A DNA stretch of 64,000 nucleotides from Hornefia porci (GCF_001940235.1 NZ_MJIE01000001.1:868001-932000), one strand, 5' to 3'. Positions 35,065 through 44,235 are shown, counted from the stretch's first letter. Translations and numbers: made by a program. The notes: generated from the sequence alone by a model not told the origin.

Positions 35065-35094
35065 AAAAACCCCCGCAGCGTTTGCTGAGAGGGT
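35065..35094 (-). terminator. Attenuator terminator of the aromatic operon
   Basis: CCCTCTCAGC and GCTGCGGGGG with an AAAC loop, then TTTTT on the minus strand, between the leader peptide and aroF. Confidence 0.87.
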
Positions 35095-35130
35095 CTGGTT
35101 AGCGAATCAGTCTTGTCTGATCAGTCACTG

Positions 35131-35220
35131 TTACTTTTCCATACAGCAAAACGCTCTTCCTCTGTTACCAAAGCAAAAGTAATAATAAAAGTATTCTGCT
35201 GCAAAACCGAATCTGTTCAT
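35131..35220 (-). CDS. Phe/Tyr-rich attenuation leader peptide
   Basis: A 29-codon frame starting at 35220 (CGGAG upstream) that contains EYFYYYFCF: four Phe or Tyr codons in a row and a total of nine aromatic codons. It lies between the promoter at 35325-35353 and the attenuator terminator. This is the arrangement of ribosome-mediated attenuation: stalling at Tyr/Phe codons would favour an antiterminator and raise expression of the downstream aromatic operon. Confidence 0.85.
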   Translation of the reverse strand: MNRFGFAAEYFYYYFCFGNRGRAFCCMEK

Positions 35221-35253
35221 CACTGATCTCCGTCTGTTATATCGTTTTCTGTA

Positions 35254-35446
35254 TCGTTCCCGGTTCCGGTCCTCCGGCGTCCGCTTCCCGCGGCGCAACC
35301 CCGTCACCGTCCTGATTTAACCCTACTTTAGCACATGCGACTATAAAAATCAAGTATTTCCCCAAATAAATTATATTTTTTTGTTGTTTCTTCACAAAAC
35401 CCTTTCACGATGTTTTCTTGTATACACCAGTACCTTTGTGATATAA
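35254..35446. repeat. Target-site duplication, left copy (193 bp)
   Basis: Identical base for base to 37533-37725. It directly abuts the left terminal repeat of the insertion sequence. It contains the aromatic operon promoter and most of the promoter of the acyl-CoA ligase gene. Confidence 0.95.
35325..35353 (-). promoter_or_regulatory. Promoter of the aromatic operon
   Basis: Minus strand -35 TTGATT (35353-35348), 17-nt spacer, -10 TAAAGT (35330-35325); start of transcription near 35318. A second copy lies at 37604-37632 in the right duplication. Confidence 0.7.
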
Positions 35447-37532
35447 CCCGACTTTGCCACTTGTTTGAAGTAAAAACTCCCACAGGCGTGTAGTTGCACG
35501 CTTTTGGGAGTTTCTTCTCTAGAATTATGTGACGTACTTAATATTTCATCCTAGAACGTTTTAATCTGCTTCTTCAATTTCCGGATCTCCCCATCGGAGT
35601 ACAGTTTCTTTGGAATCTTCAGGTCAAAAGCATCCAGGATCTTCAATACATCTTCTGTATCTGCATTCGCAAACCAATAACTGTCATCTCCCATAGGAAC
35701 CACGCCCCACTTCTGAAGAGCCTCCTGCACACGTCTTCCGGAAATTCCATAGGTCCAGTTGCGGCCATCATTCTTGGATCTGGGATTTTTCAGTAAATAT
35801 TTCCTCTGAATCAGTCGAACCATGATCAATGCGATCATGCAGATCAGAAGATGCGCATGAATGTGTTCTTTGGTTTTTACAAACATCGGACGTGTTTCCA
35901 GAGTGCCTTTCATTTCATGGAACTGATCCTCAATTCTGGAAAGACCGTGATATTTATCAATGACTTCCTGCGGGTCCATGCCCAGTTCACTTGTTCTAAG
36001 CTGGTAATATCCCATGAGTGAGGTGTACTGTTCCAGTTTTGTTTCATCGATCATTGCAAGCAGTTTATCGGAATCCAGAATCTCTCCGGTATCCTTGTTC
36101 ACGACGTCTTTTGACAGGAATCTCCTCAGACTTCTGGCCTGTGCATGGGTGACACGAAAAGATGACGGACTGTCCTTCAGTTTCCTGATAAAGTCAAGGA
36201 ACTTCCTGTGTTCGGCAACATCGCGGGCATAGAATTTTCTGCTCCAGTAAACGACGGATTTCTGCTGAATTGTCCGGATATTCCCCTCCGCATCCCGGAC
36301 TTTCCTTGTAATGATACGGGATTTGAATTTGAAATTGTCATCCACAACGGTATATCCATCCTGATCCAGTGTCCATTCTACGTCATTTTTCGTTGATTTT
36401 TTCAGGCTCTTGCTGATGATGTAACCGTTGCCGTCATCCAGAAGGCGGCACATAATCGGTCCTGTGCAGATCCCTTTGTCTGCGATAAATATGGATCTTC
36501 CGGAAAACCCCAGTTTCGTAACGGTTTCATCATATGTCGGAACAGCCGTCTGATGGTCCAGGGTATTTCCGGGAAACAGATTGATGGAAATGGGAATGCC
36601 GTTGCGATCAAGGAACATCGCCATCTGGACAATCGGTTGCTTCCTCTGCTCCTTGCAAACACCGTTCTGCCGTATGCCTTTGCCAATGATGTTGCCGGCT
36701 TCATCTTCTTCCTCAGGATCAGGATCACCAATCTCAAAGTAAAAATTCGTTACATCGTAGAACAGAAGAGAAGTATCTCTGCCCATACCTTTCATGATGG
36801 ACGAATTAATTCTCTGCATGATTTTAAAGCGATTTTCATAGACGACATCTAATGTGTCATAGACATGATAGACATAAGAGTCATCCTTGACCAATGGTAC
36901 ATAGTAGTCATCATTCTCGCGGGCAGTAGCAAATTTCGAAGCCGGACGGCAGATTCTTCCGTAGACCAGAAGCCGCATGTAATTTGCAAGATCGTAGGTG
37001 ATTCTGGAGTTATGCTTGATCGTTGCCATGAGGGAAGCCAGTCCGAGGTCATGAAAAATCGGATCCAGAAGGATCTGCGCACACATACGCGGATGTGCAT
37101 ACTCTCGTAGAAAGAGTTCAGTTGAATCTGACAGCCCATGTTTAGAAGGCACCAAAGGCTCATTGCAGTAAGGAAGCAGCGAATCAATTAAAGGTTTCCC
37201 GTCTTTAAAAGACTGCTTCAGTCGTCTGACATAGTCCGGCTTACCATCATCAAAACGAGATAAAGGACCGATCGATAGTTCGGTATGCTTGTAGGAAGTG
37301 ATTTTGGAAGGATCTTTTTTTGAAGGTCTGCGAACACTTCGAACAAGTCTGAGATAAGGAATTCCGTTATTATTGTAGCATTCAACGAACATAGTCACCT
37401 CCGTTACATACCTATAACTCTATATATAATTATATCACAAACGCAAGAAAAAATCCAGCAGAAATACTGGATTTTCAATGTTTTTTTATGTATTTTTAGT
37501 TTGTTTTTACCTCTTCAAGTGGCAAAGTCGGG
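35447..37532 (-). mobile_element. Intact IS1634-like insertion sequence
   Basis: 2086 bp bounded by perfect 17-bp terminal inverted repeats, CCCGACTTTGCCACTTG at 35447-35463 and its complement at 37516-37532; similarity continues inwards to about 30 bp. One long transposase gene on the minus strand. Flanked by a 193-bp direct duplication; variable, very long target duplications are known for IS1634-group elements, which supports both the family call and a true insertion. Confidence 0.93.
35551..37398 (-). CDS. IS1634-family transposase
   Basis: 615 residues, uninterrupted. The opening MTMFVECYNNNGIPYLRLVRSVRR and the core blocks LFYDVTNFYFEIGDPD, GIPISINLFPGNTLDHQT, FSGRSIFIADKGICTG and the late LSRIEDQFHEMKGTLETRPMFVKTKEHIHAHLLICMIAL are those of IS1634/IS1549-type DDE transposases (the last containing the catalytic Glu region). 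The copy of the aromatic promoter in the right duplication points into this gene and could drive it. Confidence 0.93.
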   Translation of the reverse strand: MTMFVECYNNNGIPYLRLVRSVRRPSKKDPSKITSYKHTELSIGPLSRFDDGKPDYVRRLKQSFKDGKPLIDSLLPYCNEPLVPSKHGLSDSTELFLREYAHPRMCAQILLDPIFHDLGLASLMATIKHNSRITYDLANYMRLLVYGRICRPASKFATARENDDYYVPLVKDDSYVYHVYDTLDVVYENRFKIMQRINSSIMKGMGRDTSLLFYDVTNFYFEIGDPDPEEEDEAGNIIGKGIRQNGVCKEQRKQPIVQMAMFLDRNGIPISINLFPGNTLDHQTAVPTYDETVTKLGFSGRSIFIADKGICTGPIMCRLLDDGNGYIISKSLKKSTKNDVEWTLDQDGYTVVDDNFKFKSRIITRKVRDAEGNIRTIQQKSVVYWSRKFYARDVAEHRKFLDFIRKLKDSPSSFRVTHAQARSLRRFLSKDVVNKDTGEILDSDKLLAMIDETKLEQYTSLMGYYQLRTSELGMDPQEVIDKYHGLSRIEDQFHEMKGTLETRPMFVKTKEHIHAHLLICMIALIMVRLIQRKYLLKNPRSKNDGRNWTYGISGRRVQEALQKWGVVPMGDDSYWFANADTEDVLKILDAFDLKIPKKLYSDGEIRKLKKQIKTF

Positions 37533-37725
37533 TCGTTCCCGGTTCCGGTCCTCCGGCGTCCGCTTCCCGCGGCGCAACCCCGTCACCGTCCTGATTTAAC
37601 CCTACTTTAGCACATGCGACTATAAAAATCAAGTATTTCCCCAAATAAATTATATTTTTTTGTTGTTTCTTCACAAAACCCTTTCACGATGTTTTCTTGT
37701 ATACACCAGTACCTTTGTGATATAA
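37533..37725. repeat. Target-site duplication, right copy (193 bp)
   Basis: Identical to 35254-35446. It supplies the acyl-CoA ligase gene with its promoter; only the last base of the -10 box lies outside the duplication. It also carries, in the opposite direction, a spare copy of the aromatic promoter. Confidence 0.95.
37604..37632 (-). promoter_or_regulatory. Duplicate aromatic promoter reading into the insertion sequence
   Basis: Same TTGATT, 17 nt, TAAAGT as at 35325-35353, located about 200 nt upstream of the transposase start in the same direction. Confidence 0.6.
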
Positions 37726-37726
37726 T
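37697..37726 (+). promoter_or_regulatory. Promoter of the acyl-CoA ligase gene
   Basis: TTGTAT (37697-37702), 18-nt spacer, TATAAT (37721-37726). In the left duplication the same box reads TATAAC because the insertion sequence follows. Confidence 0.65.
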
Positions 37727-37752
37727 AAACTTATAAAGGATGGAAACAAACA

Positions 37753-39510
37753 ATGACATATGAGAATGCTGTTCGGATCCCGCAGCTGTCTCCCGTCTAC
37801 AGGACGGTCGAGCACCGGGATTTCCGCGAGCTGCTTCAATACGCAGCAGATACATACGGGGATGACTGCGCGTTCATCCTGAAAGAAAAACGCGCGACGA
37901 AAACCAGTCCCGCCGAATACCGGAGAATCAGTTTCCGGGAGCTGAAGCGGGACGTGGACGCCTTCGGAACCGGGCTCCTGAAATCCGGACTGGCCGGCAA
38001 GCGCTTCGCCATTATCGGCAAGAACCGCTATGAATGGCTTGTCAGCTACTACGCGGTTCTCTGCGGACTGGGAATCTGCGTTCCGCTGGACAAAGGACTG
38101 CCCTGCGAGGAGCTGGTCTCCTCTCTGGAGCGAAGCCGGTGCGACGTCCTGATCTTTGACCGTGATCACAGCTCTCTGGTCCGCCGGGCGGCAGAAAGCA
38201 GCGAACTCTCTGTGGAAACGTTCATCTGCATGGATGACTCGGACTCCTCGGAACCGTTTCGCTGGATCCTGGACAAAGGCTATCTGGCGCTGGAAAACGG
38301 GGATACGGACTATTCCCGTCTTCCCATCGATCCGCAGGCCATGAGCATTATTCTGTTCACCTCCGGAACCACGAATCTGTCCAAGGCGGTGATGCTGAGT
38401 CAGAACAACATCCTCAGCAATATCTATGCGATGCTTCAGGTCGAAGACATCCGCCGCGGGGACGTCAACATGGCGTTTCTGCCGTATCACCACACCTTCG
38501 GTTCCACCGGACAGACCCTGATGATCGCGGCCGGCGTCACCACCGCCTTCTGCGACGGGCTGAAATACGTACAGAAGAATCTCGCGGAGTATCACGTTTC
38601 CGTGTTCGTCTGCGTTCCGCTTCTCATCGAGGCGATGTACAAAAAGATAATAAACGGTATCCATAAGCAGGGAAAGGATAAGATCTTCCGCAGGGGACTG
38701 CGGATCTCCGGTATTCTGCGGCGGCTTCACATCGACCGGCGCCGCCGGATCTTTTCCGATATCATTGAACAGCTGGGAGGAGACCTGCGGTTCATCATCA
38801 GCGGCGCATCCCCCCTGGATCCCGTCGCGGCCAGAGGTTTTGACGCTGTCGGAATCAACGTGGTGCAGGGATACGGCATGACGGAGGCCTCTCCGGTACT
38901 CGCCGCGGAAAATCCCGGCAGCCGCAGGGCCGGCTCCATCGGCAAGGCCATGCCCGGCGTAGATCTCCGCATCATCGACACAGATGCAGAGGGCGTCGGC
39001 GAGCTGGTCGCCAGGGGCCCGAACATCATGGAGGGCTATTATCATAATCCGGAGGAAACTGCCGCCGCGCTCGCAGACGGATGGCTTCACACCGGCGACC
39101 TGGCCTCGGTGGACAGGGACGGCTTCCTCTATATCCGCGGCCGCAGGAAAAACGTCATCGTGCTGAAAAACGGCAAAAACGTGTATCCGGAAGAGCTTGA
39201 GCTCCGGATCAGCGATTTGCCCTATGTCCGGGAGAACATGGTGTACAGCGAACCGCGCCACAGAAACGGCAGCGATAAGGATCTTGCTCTGTGCGCGAAG
39301 ATCGTATATGACAAAGCCTATTTCCGCGATCACTTCGGCACCTGGGATCCCGGCAAGATCCAGACGCTGATCCGCCGGGATATCGATAAGATGAACGATG
39401 AGCTCCCGAATTACAAGCACATCCTCCGTCTGACGGTGACTGATCAGGAAATGGCGAAAACAACCACCGGGAAGGTCAAGCGGTATGTTGAAACCGGGTC
39501 CGACGCATAA
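37753..39510 (+). CDS. AMP-dependent acyl-CoA synthetase/ligase
   Basis: 585 residues of the ANL superfamily, long-chain fatty acid:CoA ligase type. Motifs: P-loop IILFTSGTTNLSKAVMLSQNN, VQGYGMTEASPVLA, GWLHTGDLASVDRDGFLYIRGRRKN and the C-terminal catalytic Lys in TTTGKVKRY. It activates a carboxylic acid as acyl-AMP and transfers it to CoA or a carrier. AAAGGA precedes the ATG. It stands alone between the insertion sequence and the next gene; its substrate is unknown. Confidence 0.92.
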   Translation: MTYENAVRIPQLSPVYRTVEHRDFRELLQYAADTYGDDCAFILKEKRATKTSPAEYRRISFRELKRDVDAFGTGLLKSGLAGKRFAIIGKNRYEWLVSYYAVLCGLGICVPLDKGLPCEELVSSLERSRCDVLIFDRDHSSLVRRAAESSELSVETFICMDDSDSSEPFRWILDKGYLALENGDTDYSRLPIDPQAMSIILFTSGTTNLSKAVMLSQNNILSNIYAMLQVEDIRRGDVNMAFLPYHHTFGSTGQTLMIAAGVTTAFCDGLKYVQKNLAEYHVSVFVCVPLLIEAMYKKIINGIHKQGKDKIFRRGLRISGILRRLHIDRRRRIFSDIIEQLGGDLRFIISGASPLDPVAARGFDAVGINVVQGYGMTEASPVLAAENPGSRRAGSIGKAMPGVDLRIIDTDAEGVGELVARGPNIMEGYYHNPEETAAALADGWLHTGDLASVDRDGFLYIRGRRKNVIVLKNGKNVYPEELELRISDLPYVRENMVYSEPRHRNGSDKDLALCAKIVYDKAYFRDHFGTWDPGKIQTLIRRDIDKMNDELPNYKHILRLTVTDQEMAKTTTGKVKRYVETGSDA

Positions 39511-39602
39511 AACGCGGCGCTGCCTGCGCAGACGCTGCAGAGAAGGCGACTGTCTGCCCGGGCAGCCCCTGCAGGTCAGGCAGGAAATGGAAAAAATTCC
39601 AC

Positions 39603-39632
39603 TTACATTTACCTGTGCAGATATGATATAAT
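39603..39632 (+). promoter_or_regulatory. Promoter of the pyruvyl transferase family gene
   Basis: TTACAT (39603-39608), 18-nt spacer, TATAAT (39627-39632). Confidence 0.65.
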
Positions 39633-39693
39633 ACTTTCATTGCAATTTATAACCGGTAAATTTTTACCCGAAATTTGATTTATGGAGAACCAG

Positions 39694-41007
39694 ATGACCA
39701 AAATTCTGATGAGGGGCAACTGCTCCCCGCTTTCCAACCCGACGATCAGCGAGCTGATCCGGGACAACACGATAGGATCGAATTCCGGAAATATGATTTT
39801 CCAGGCCTCAGTCATGCGGGCGCTGATGAAGAAGGACACACAGATCGATTTCATCAATACGCGGAACGAGGGCTTCCGCGATCATGAAATCGACCGGCTG
39901 AAGAATCAGTACGACTGCTTTGTGATTCCTCTGGCCAATGCGTTCCGAACCGGATTTCTGACGGAGCTGACGAATCTTCGCCGCATGGTGAAACGTCTGG
40001 AGCTCCCCTGCGTCGTCATCGGCGTCGGCTGTCAGGCGAATCTGAACGGTAAATTTTCCACCCGGCCGGAGGTGGACGAGCAGGCGAAGCTTTTCGTGAG
40101 CTCTGTGCTGGAGCATTCCGCGACCATCGGCATCCGCGGCGAATATACGGCGAAATATCTGAATCACCTCGGCTTTTCGGAAGGCCGCCACTTCGAGATC
40201 ATCGGATGTCCGTCCATGTTCATGTTCGGCGAGAATCTTCCTGCGCCGCGCCCGCACGGCCTCACGCCCCGCAGCCGGATCAATTTCAACCGCAAGCTGG
40301 CGCTGCCCGCTGCAGTACATCATCTTCTCGAACGGCTGCTTCAGCCCTTTGAGGATTACTGGTTCGTGCCGCAGAACTACGATGATTTCAAGCTCCTGTA
40401 CGCAGGAAAATCCATCGACAAGCTTAACGCCGATAAGGATGCGGGAACTTATCCGCTCACAAAGGACGATCCGATCTGCAGGGCAGGCCGGATCCGCGGG
40501 TTCCTGAACGTTCCCTCCTGGATTGATTTCATGAAAAAAGGCGACTTCACCTTCGGCACCAGAATCCACGGAAACATCATCAGCGTGCTGTCCGGCGTTC
40601 CCACCTATATCTTCGCACCGGATATGCGCGTTCTGGAGCTGGCTGAATATCACAACCTTCCGCACAGGACAATCCGGGAAGCATACGATATCCGGGATCT
40701 TTTCACACTCTATGACGAGACGGATTTTTCCTCCGTCATCCGCGGACACCGTGAGCGATTCGCTCATTATGTGGATTTTCTGAACGAAAACGGTCTCCCG
40801 CACATCTGGGACGGCTCTGAGCAGTACCGCGGAAACCAGACGCCTTACGACCTCGCGGTTCGCCGCACACGTTTCCACGCTCCGGTGAAGCCCTACGTCA
40901 CGCACAACCGGCTGAAGCGCAGACTGATCAGCCGCGCCTACGGTCAGGCACAGAAGGAAAGAAAGGAAATAATCCAGGCGAGAAAGAAAATGGACGCCGA
41001 CCTGTAG
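39694..41007 (+). CDS. Polysaccharide pyruvyl transferase family protein
   Basis: 437 residues from the ATG at 39694, which has GGAG 6 nt upstream; the ATG at 39682 has none. The family pattern is present: ILMRGNCSPLSNPTIS, GVGCQAN, TIGIRGEYTAKYLNHLG, IIGCPSMFMF and FGTRIHGNIISVLSGVPTYIFAPD. Members transfer pyruvyl groups to sugars or act as related glycosyltransferase-like enzymes on surface polysaccharides. No other polysaccharide genes are nearby, so the acceptor is unknown. Confidence 0.85.
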   Translation: MTKILMRGNCSPLSNPTISELIRDNTIGSNSGNMIFQASVMRALMKKDTQIDFINTRNEGFRDHEIDRLKNQYDCFVIPLANAFRTGFLTELTNLRRMVKRLELPCVVIGVGCQANLNGKFSTRPEVDEQAKLFVSSVLEHSATIGIRGEYTAKYLNHLGFSEGRHFEIIGCPSMFMFGENLPAPRPHGLTPRSRINFNRKLALPAAVHHLLERLLQPFEDYWFVPQNYDDFKLLYAGKSIDKLNADKDAGTYPLTKDDPICRAGRIRGFLNVPSWIDFMKKGDFTFGTRIHGNIISVLSGVPTYIFAPDMRVLELAEYHNLPHRTIREAYDIRDLFTLYDETDFSSVIRGHRERFAHYVDFLNENGLPHIWDGSEQYRGNQTPYDLAVRRTRFHAPVKPYVTHNRLKRRLISRAYGQAQKERKEIIQARKKMDADL

Positions 41008-41021
41008 CGTCGCGGCGTCCG

Positions 41022-41783
41022 TTATCGTCCGTATTTCTCCAGCGTCACATAAACGCGGTCTTTCCGGGAGCGGCCTCCGACCTGCGTGACCCGGATTCTC
41101 CCGCTTCTGCGCATCGTGACGAGATCCCCCTCCCCGATGTTCATATCCGGTTTTTCCGCCTCCGTATGATTCACAAAGACCAGTCCGGTGCGGACTGCCG
41201 CACCTGCCTTTGTTCGGGAAATCCCGAACCCGGACGACAAAATATTATCCAGCCGCATGGAAGCCACAGTGACGCGGGCCGTCACGCTTCGCACCGGCGG
41301 AACGATAAGCTCTCCGATGGATTTCTGTTCCACGGAGAGCTCTGTTTTTCCGGCTTTGCTGTAATTGCTGAGGATAAATTCCGCAATCTCCCGGAGAACG
41401 ATGATATCGGCTCCGTCCTCGCGAACCAGAATGTCTCCGGTCATTTCTCTGCGAATACCGAGACCTGTGAGGGAGCCCAGATAATCTCTGTGTGTCAGCG
41501 GCCTCCCTCCGGCCTTCACCCGGGACGCCCGAAGCACGGTCAGAGGTTCTGCATCCTCCAGCTGCAGATACGGCGGAACGCAGGCCAGGATCACCCTCTC
41601 TGCGTCGTCATATCCCCCGTAAAATTCCAGCGACACTCCGGTATCCTCCCGGGCGAACGCCTTCCGCAGAACAGACTGAAGGTGACTGTCCAGAAAAGGC
41701 GTCCAGGTGATATATCCCCGGGTACGGCTCTGTTCGATCTTGTCCTCTGCCTGAGCGAGGATCAGCTGTTCTTCCTTCTTCAT
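41022..41783 (-). CDS. S4-domain RNA-binding protein (YlmH-like)
   Basis: 253 residues from the ATG at 41783 (AGGA upstream). The order matches YlmH: an N-terminal region (SRTRGYITWTPFLDSHLQSVLRKAF ... GYDDAERVILACVPPYL), central GSLTGLGIRREMTGDILV, and a C-terminal S4 domain (MRLDNILSSGFGISRTKAGAAVRTGLVFVNHTEAEKPDMNIGEGDLVTMRRSGRIRV). YlmH family members bind ribosomes or stalled complexes. It follows porB by 7 nt, an unusual location, since ylmH is usually in the cell-division cluster. Confidence 0.88.
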   Translation of the reverse strand: MKKEEQLILAQAEDKIEQSRTRGYITWTPFLDSHLQSVLRKAFAREDTGVSLEFYGGYDDAERVILACVPPYLQLEDAEPLTVLRASRVKAGGRPLTHRDYLGSLTGLGIRREMTGDILVREDGADIIVLREIAEFILSNYSKAGKTELSVEQKSIGELIVPPVRSVTARVTVASMRLDNILSSGFGISRTKAGAAVRTGLVFVNHTEAEKPDMNIGEGDLVTMRRSGRIRVTQVGGRSRKDRVYVTLEKYGR

Positions 41784-41790
41784 GACATTC

Positions 41791-42720
41791 CTACTCGCAG
41801 CGCTCCAGAAGCTCTTCCCACTTCCGGTCCACATACTGCTGCGCCTCTTCCAGCATCCATTCATTCCCCGGCCTGAACATGTGGCGGAACCGCCCCTGCA
41901 TTTTCAGGAACTCCTCGATGGGAAGCTTCTTTTTCGGTTCATACGTCAGATGCCAGCGTCCTTCGACGATTTCATACATGGGCCAGGCACAGGTGTCCAC
42001 AGCCTTTTTACAGATCTCCGCCATATCCTCCATGTTATACCGCCAGCCTCTGGGACAGGGCGCGAGAATGTTCAGGAAGCAGGGTCCCTCGGTATAGATG
42101 GCCCTGTGCGCTTTATTGTGAAGGTCACGGAAATCGCCGATCATGGTGGTCTGCGCCGCATACGGAATCCCGTGCGCCGCGATGATCTGCGTCAGATCTT
42201 TTTTGTTCTGCCGTTTGCCGTAGCTCTCGGTGCCGACCGGCGTCGTCGTGGCGTCCGCGAACCGGGGCGTCGCAGAGGATCTCTGGATTCCTGTATTCAT
42301 GTACGCCTCATTATCGTAGCAGACGTAAACCATGTCGTGACCTCTCTCCATCGCGCCGGACAGAGACTGAAGACCGATATCGTAGGTTCCTCCGTCGCCG
42401 CCGAAGCAGATGAACTTGAAATTTTCCTTCAGTTTTCCCCTTTTCTTCAGCACACGGTAAGCGGTTTCCACACCCCCTGTCGTCGCGGCGGCGTTCTCAA
42501 AGGCGCTGTGGATGTAGCTGTCCTCATACGCCGTATTCGGGTAGATGAAGGTAGAAACCTCCAGACAACTGGTCGCGTTGCTGACCACTGCTTTGTCCCC
42601 CTCGTCGAGAGCACGGAGCACGCCCTGCACCGCCGCTCCCGCACCGCATCCGGCACACAGCCTGTGTCCCGGTGCCAGACGGGGCTGTTTATTCAATTCT
42701 TCTCTAAGACTGTATCCCAT
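41791..42720 (-). CDS. porB: 2-oxoacid:ferredoxin oxidoreductase, beta subunit
   Basis: 309 residues with the beta-subunit pattern: HRLCAGCGAGAAVQGVLRAL, a thiamine-diphosphate motif GGDGGTYDIGLQSLSGAMERGHDMVYVCYDNEAYMNTG, and PCPRGWRYNMEDM. It forms the TPP- and FeS-binding half of the pyruvate-synthase-type enzyme. Gene 3 nt after porA. Substrate could be pyruvate or a branched-chain 2-oxoacid; see the T-box leader. Confidence 0.93.
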   Translation of the reverse strand: MGYSLREELNKQPRLAPGHRLCAGCGAGAAVQGVLRALDEGDKAVVSNATSCLEVSTFIYPNTAYEDSYIHSAFENAAATTGGVETAYRVLKKRGKLKENFKFICFGGDGGTYDIGLQSLSGAMERGHDMVYVCYDNEAYMNTGIQRSSATPRFADATTTPVGTESYGKRQNKKDLTQIIAAHGIPYAAQTTMIGDFRDLHNKAHRAIYTEGPCFLNILAPCPRGWRYNMEDMAEICKKAVDTCAWPMYEIVEGRWHLTYEPKKKLPIEEFLKMQGRFRHMFRPGNEWMLEEAQQYVDRKWEELLERCE

Positions 42721-42723
42721 AAT

Positions 42724-43902
42724 TTATTCCTCCCTGACACCGATATGTCTGTATTTCTCGCCGACATGCCCGTCTTCCGCGATCTTCTGCAGTGCGTCAA
42801 ACGCCGTCTCAAAGGTATCAGTCGTCACATCGCGTCCGCCCAGACCGTATACATAGTTCACCATAAGCGGTCTTCTCTCCGCATCATACAGCGCCGACCG
42901 GGTCTCCGCAAACACCGGACCTCCGCAGCCGGAAAAGCCCTCTGCCTTATCCATGACCGCGACCGCTCTGCATCCGGACAGTGCCGCCGCCAGTTCTTCC
43001 CGCGGGAAGGGACGGAACACACGGAGCTTAACCAGCCCCGCCTTCACTCCGCGCTCCCGGAGCATATTGACGGCCGCCTTTCCGGTCCCCGCTGAGGAAC
43101 CGATGACAACCACCGCGAATTCCGCATCCTCCATCCGGTACTCCTCAATCATGTCATAGAATCGTCCGGAAAGCTCTCCAAAGTCCTTTCCCACCTGACG
43201 GATACGCTCTCTGGCGTCCTTCATGGCCTCTGCCTGCGCCTTCTTGATTTCCATATAATACGGTGAAACGCCATAAGGGCCCACCGCAAGCGGCTCCTGC
43301 GGATTCAGCAGGTAATGCTCCGGATTATATTCTCCGACAAAGCTCCGCACCTCTTCATCCTCCAGCAGACGGATGTTCGCCAGCGCGTGGCTGGTAATGA
43401 ACCCGTCCTGGCAGATCATGACCGGAAGTCTGCAATGCTCCGCAATGGGCATGGCCTGCAGATAGTTGTCATAGACCTCCTGATTGTTCTCCGCGTAAAT
43501 CTGAATCCACCCGGTATCTCTGCATCCCATGGAATCAGAGTGGTCGTTGTTGATGTTAATAGGACCGGTCAGCGCCCGGTTCACCACCGCCATCACAATC
43601 GGCAGGCGGCTGGACGCCGCTACATACAGCAGTTCCCACATAAACGCCAGGCCGGCAGAGGAAGTGGCGGTAATCGCCCGTGCTCCCGCCGCGGATGCTC
43701 CGATGCATGTGGACATCGCGGAATGCTCCGACTCCACCGGAACAAATTCAGTATCGACCTCGCCGTTTGCGATATATGATGCGAAATACTGCGGAATCTC
43801 TGTGGAGGGCGTAATCGGAAATGCTCCCATCACATCCGGATTGATCTGCTTCATCGCGTATGCCACGGCTTCATTGCCGCTTAATCTCGTATTCGTTCCC
43901 AT
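42724..43902 (-). CDS. porA: 2-oxoacid:ferredoxin oxidoreductase, alpha subunit
   Basis: 392 residues. Begins with SGNEAVAYAMKQINPDVMGAFPITPSTEI and has VPVESEHSAMSTCIGASAAGARAITATSSAGLAFMWE, the usual alpha-subunit signature; the C-terminal domain (AEFAVVVIGSSAGTGKAAVNMLRERGVKAGLVKLRVFRPFP) is typical. The archaeal-type four-subunit layout (gamma, delta, alpha, beta) is complete here. Shares one base with the porD stop. Confidence 0.93.
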   Translation of the reverse strand: MGTNTRLSGNEAVAYAMKQINPDVMGAFPITPSTEIPQYFASYIANGEVDTEFVPVESEHSAMSTCIGASAAGARAITATSSAGLAFMWELLYVAASSRLPIVMAVVNRALTGPININNDHSDSMGCRDTGWIQIYAENNQEVYDNYLQAMPIAEHCRLPVMICQDGFITSHALANIRLLEDEEVRSFVGEYNPEHYLLNPQEPLAVGPYGVSPYYMEIKKAQAEAMKDARERIRQVGKDFGELSGRFYDMIEEYRMEDAEFAVVVIGSSAGTGKAAVNMLRERGVKAGLVKLRVFRPFPREELAAALSGCRAVAVMDKAEGFSGCGGPVFAETRSALYDAERRPLMVNYVYGLGGRDVTTDTFETAFDALQKIAEDGHVGEKYRHIGVREE

Positions 43903-44207
43903 TACTTTCCTCCCAGCTCCATTCTGATTGCTTCAAAGGGACAGACCTTTGCGCATATCCCGCAGCCCTTGCAGTGATCCAGGTCCGTATCCGTTCTCTT
44001 TCCGTCCTTCACCGGAATCGACGCGTCCGGGCAATAAGGAACGCAAAGCATACACTGCTTGCAGCGCTCCGGGTCGAACACCGGAGTCATGGTTCTCCAT
44101 TCGCCGGTCATCACAAGCTTTGAAGTCGCCGGTTCATAAATTTCCGCTCCCGGCGTCAGCTCCTGCCAGGTGCTCCTCTCATTGATATCTTTTGCTGATC
44201 TGAACAT
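43902..44207 (-). CDS. porD: 2-oxoacid:ferredoxin oxidoreductase, delta (2[4Fe-4S]) subunit
   Basis: 101 residues with two CxxCxxCxxxCP clusters, CKQCMLCVPYCP and CKGCGICAKVCP, and a short N-terminal extension ending in TGEWRTMTPVFDPERC, as in PorD. It passes electrons from the catalytic subunits to external ferredoxin. Located between porC and porA. Confidence 0.94.
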   Translation of the reverse strand: MFRSAKDINERSTWQELTPGAEIYEPATSKLVMTGEWRTMTPVFDPERCKQCMLCVPYCPDASIPVKDGKRTDTDLDHCKGCGICAKVCPFEAIRMELGGK

Positions 44208-44235
44208 CTCTACCTGCCTTTTTCTGTTTGTGGTC

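Noticed and set aside
37684..39420. Long open frame of 578 codons on the minus strand
   Set aside because: It is antisense to the acyl-CoA ligase gene, which has all ANL motifs; the antisense frame has no recognisable domain and arises from GC-rich codon use.
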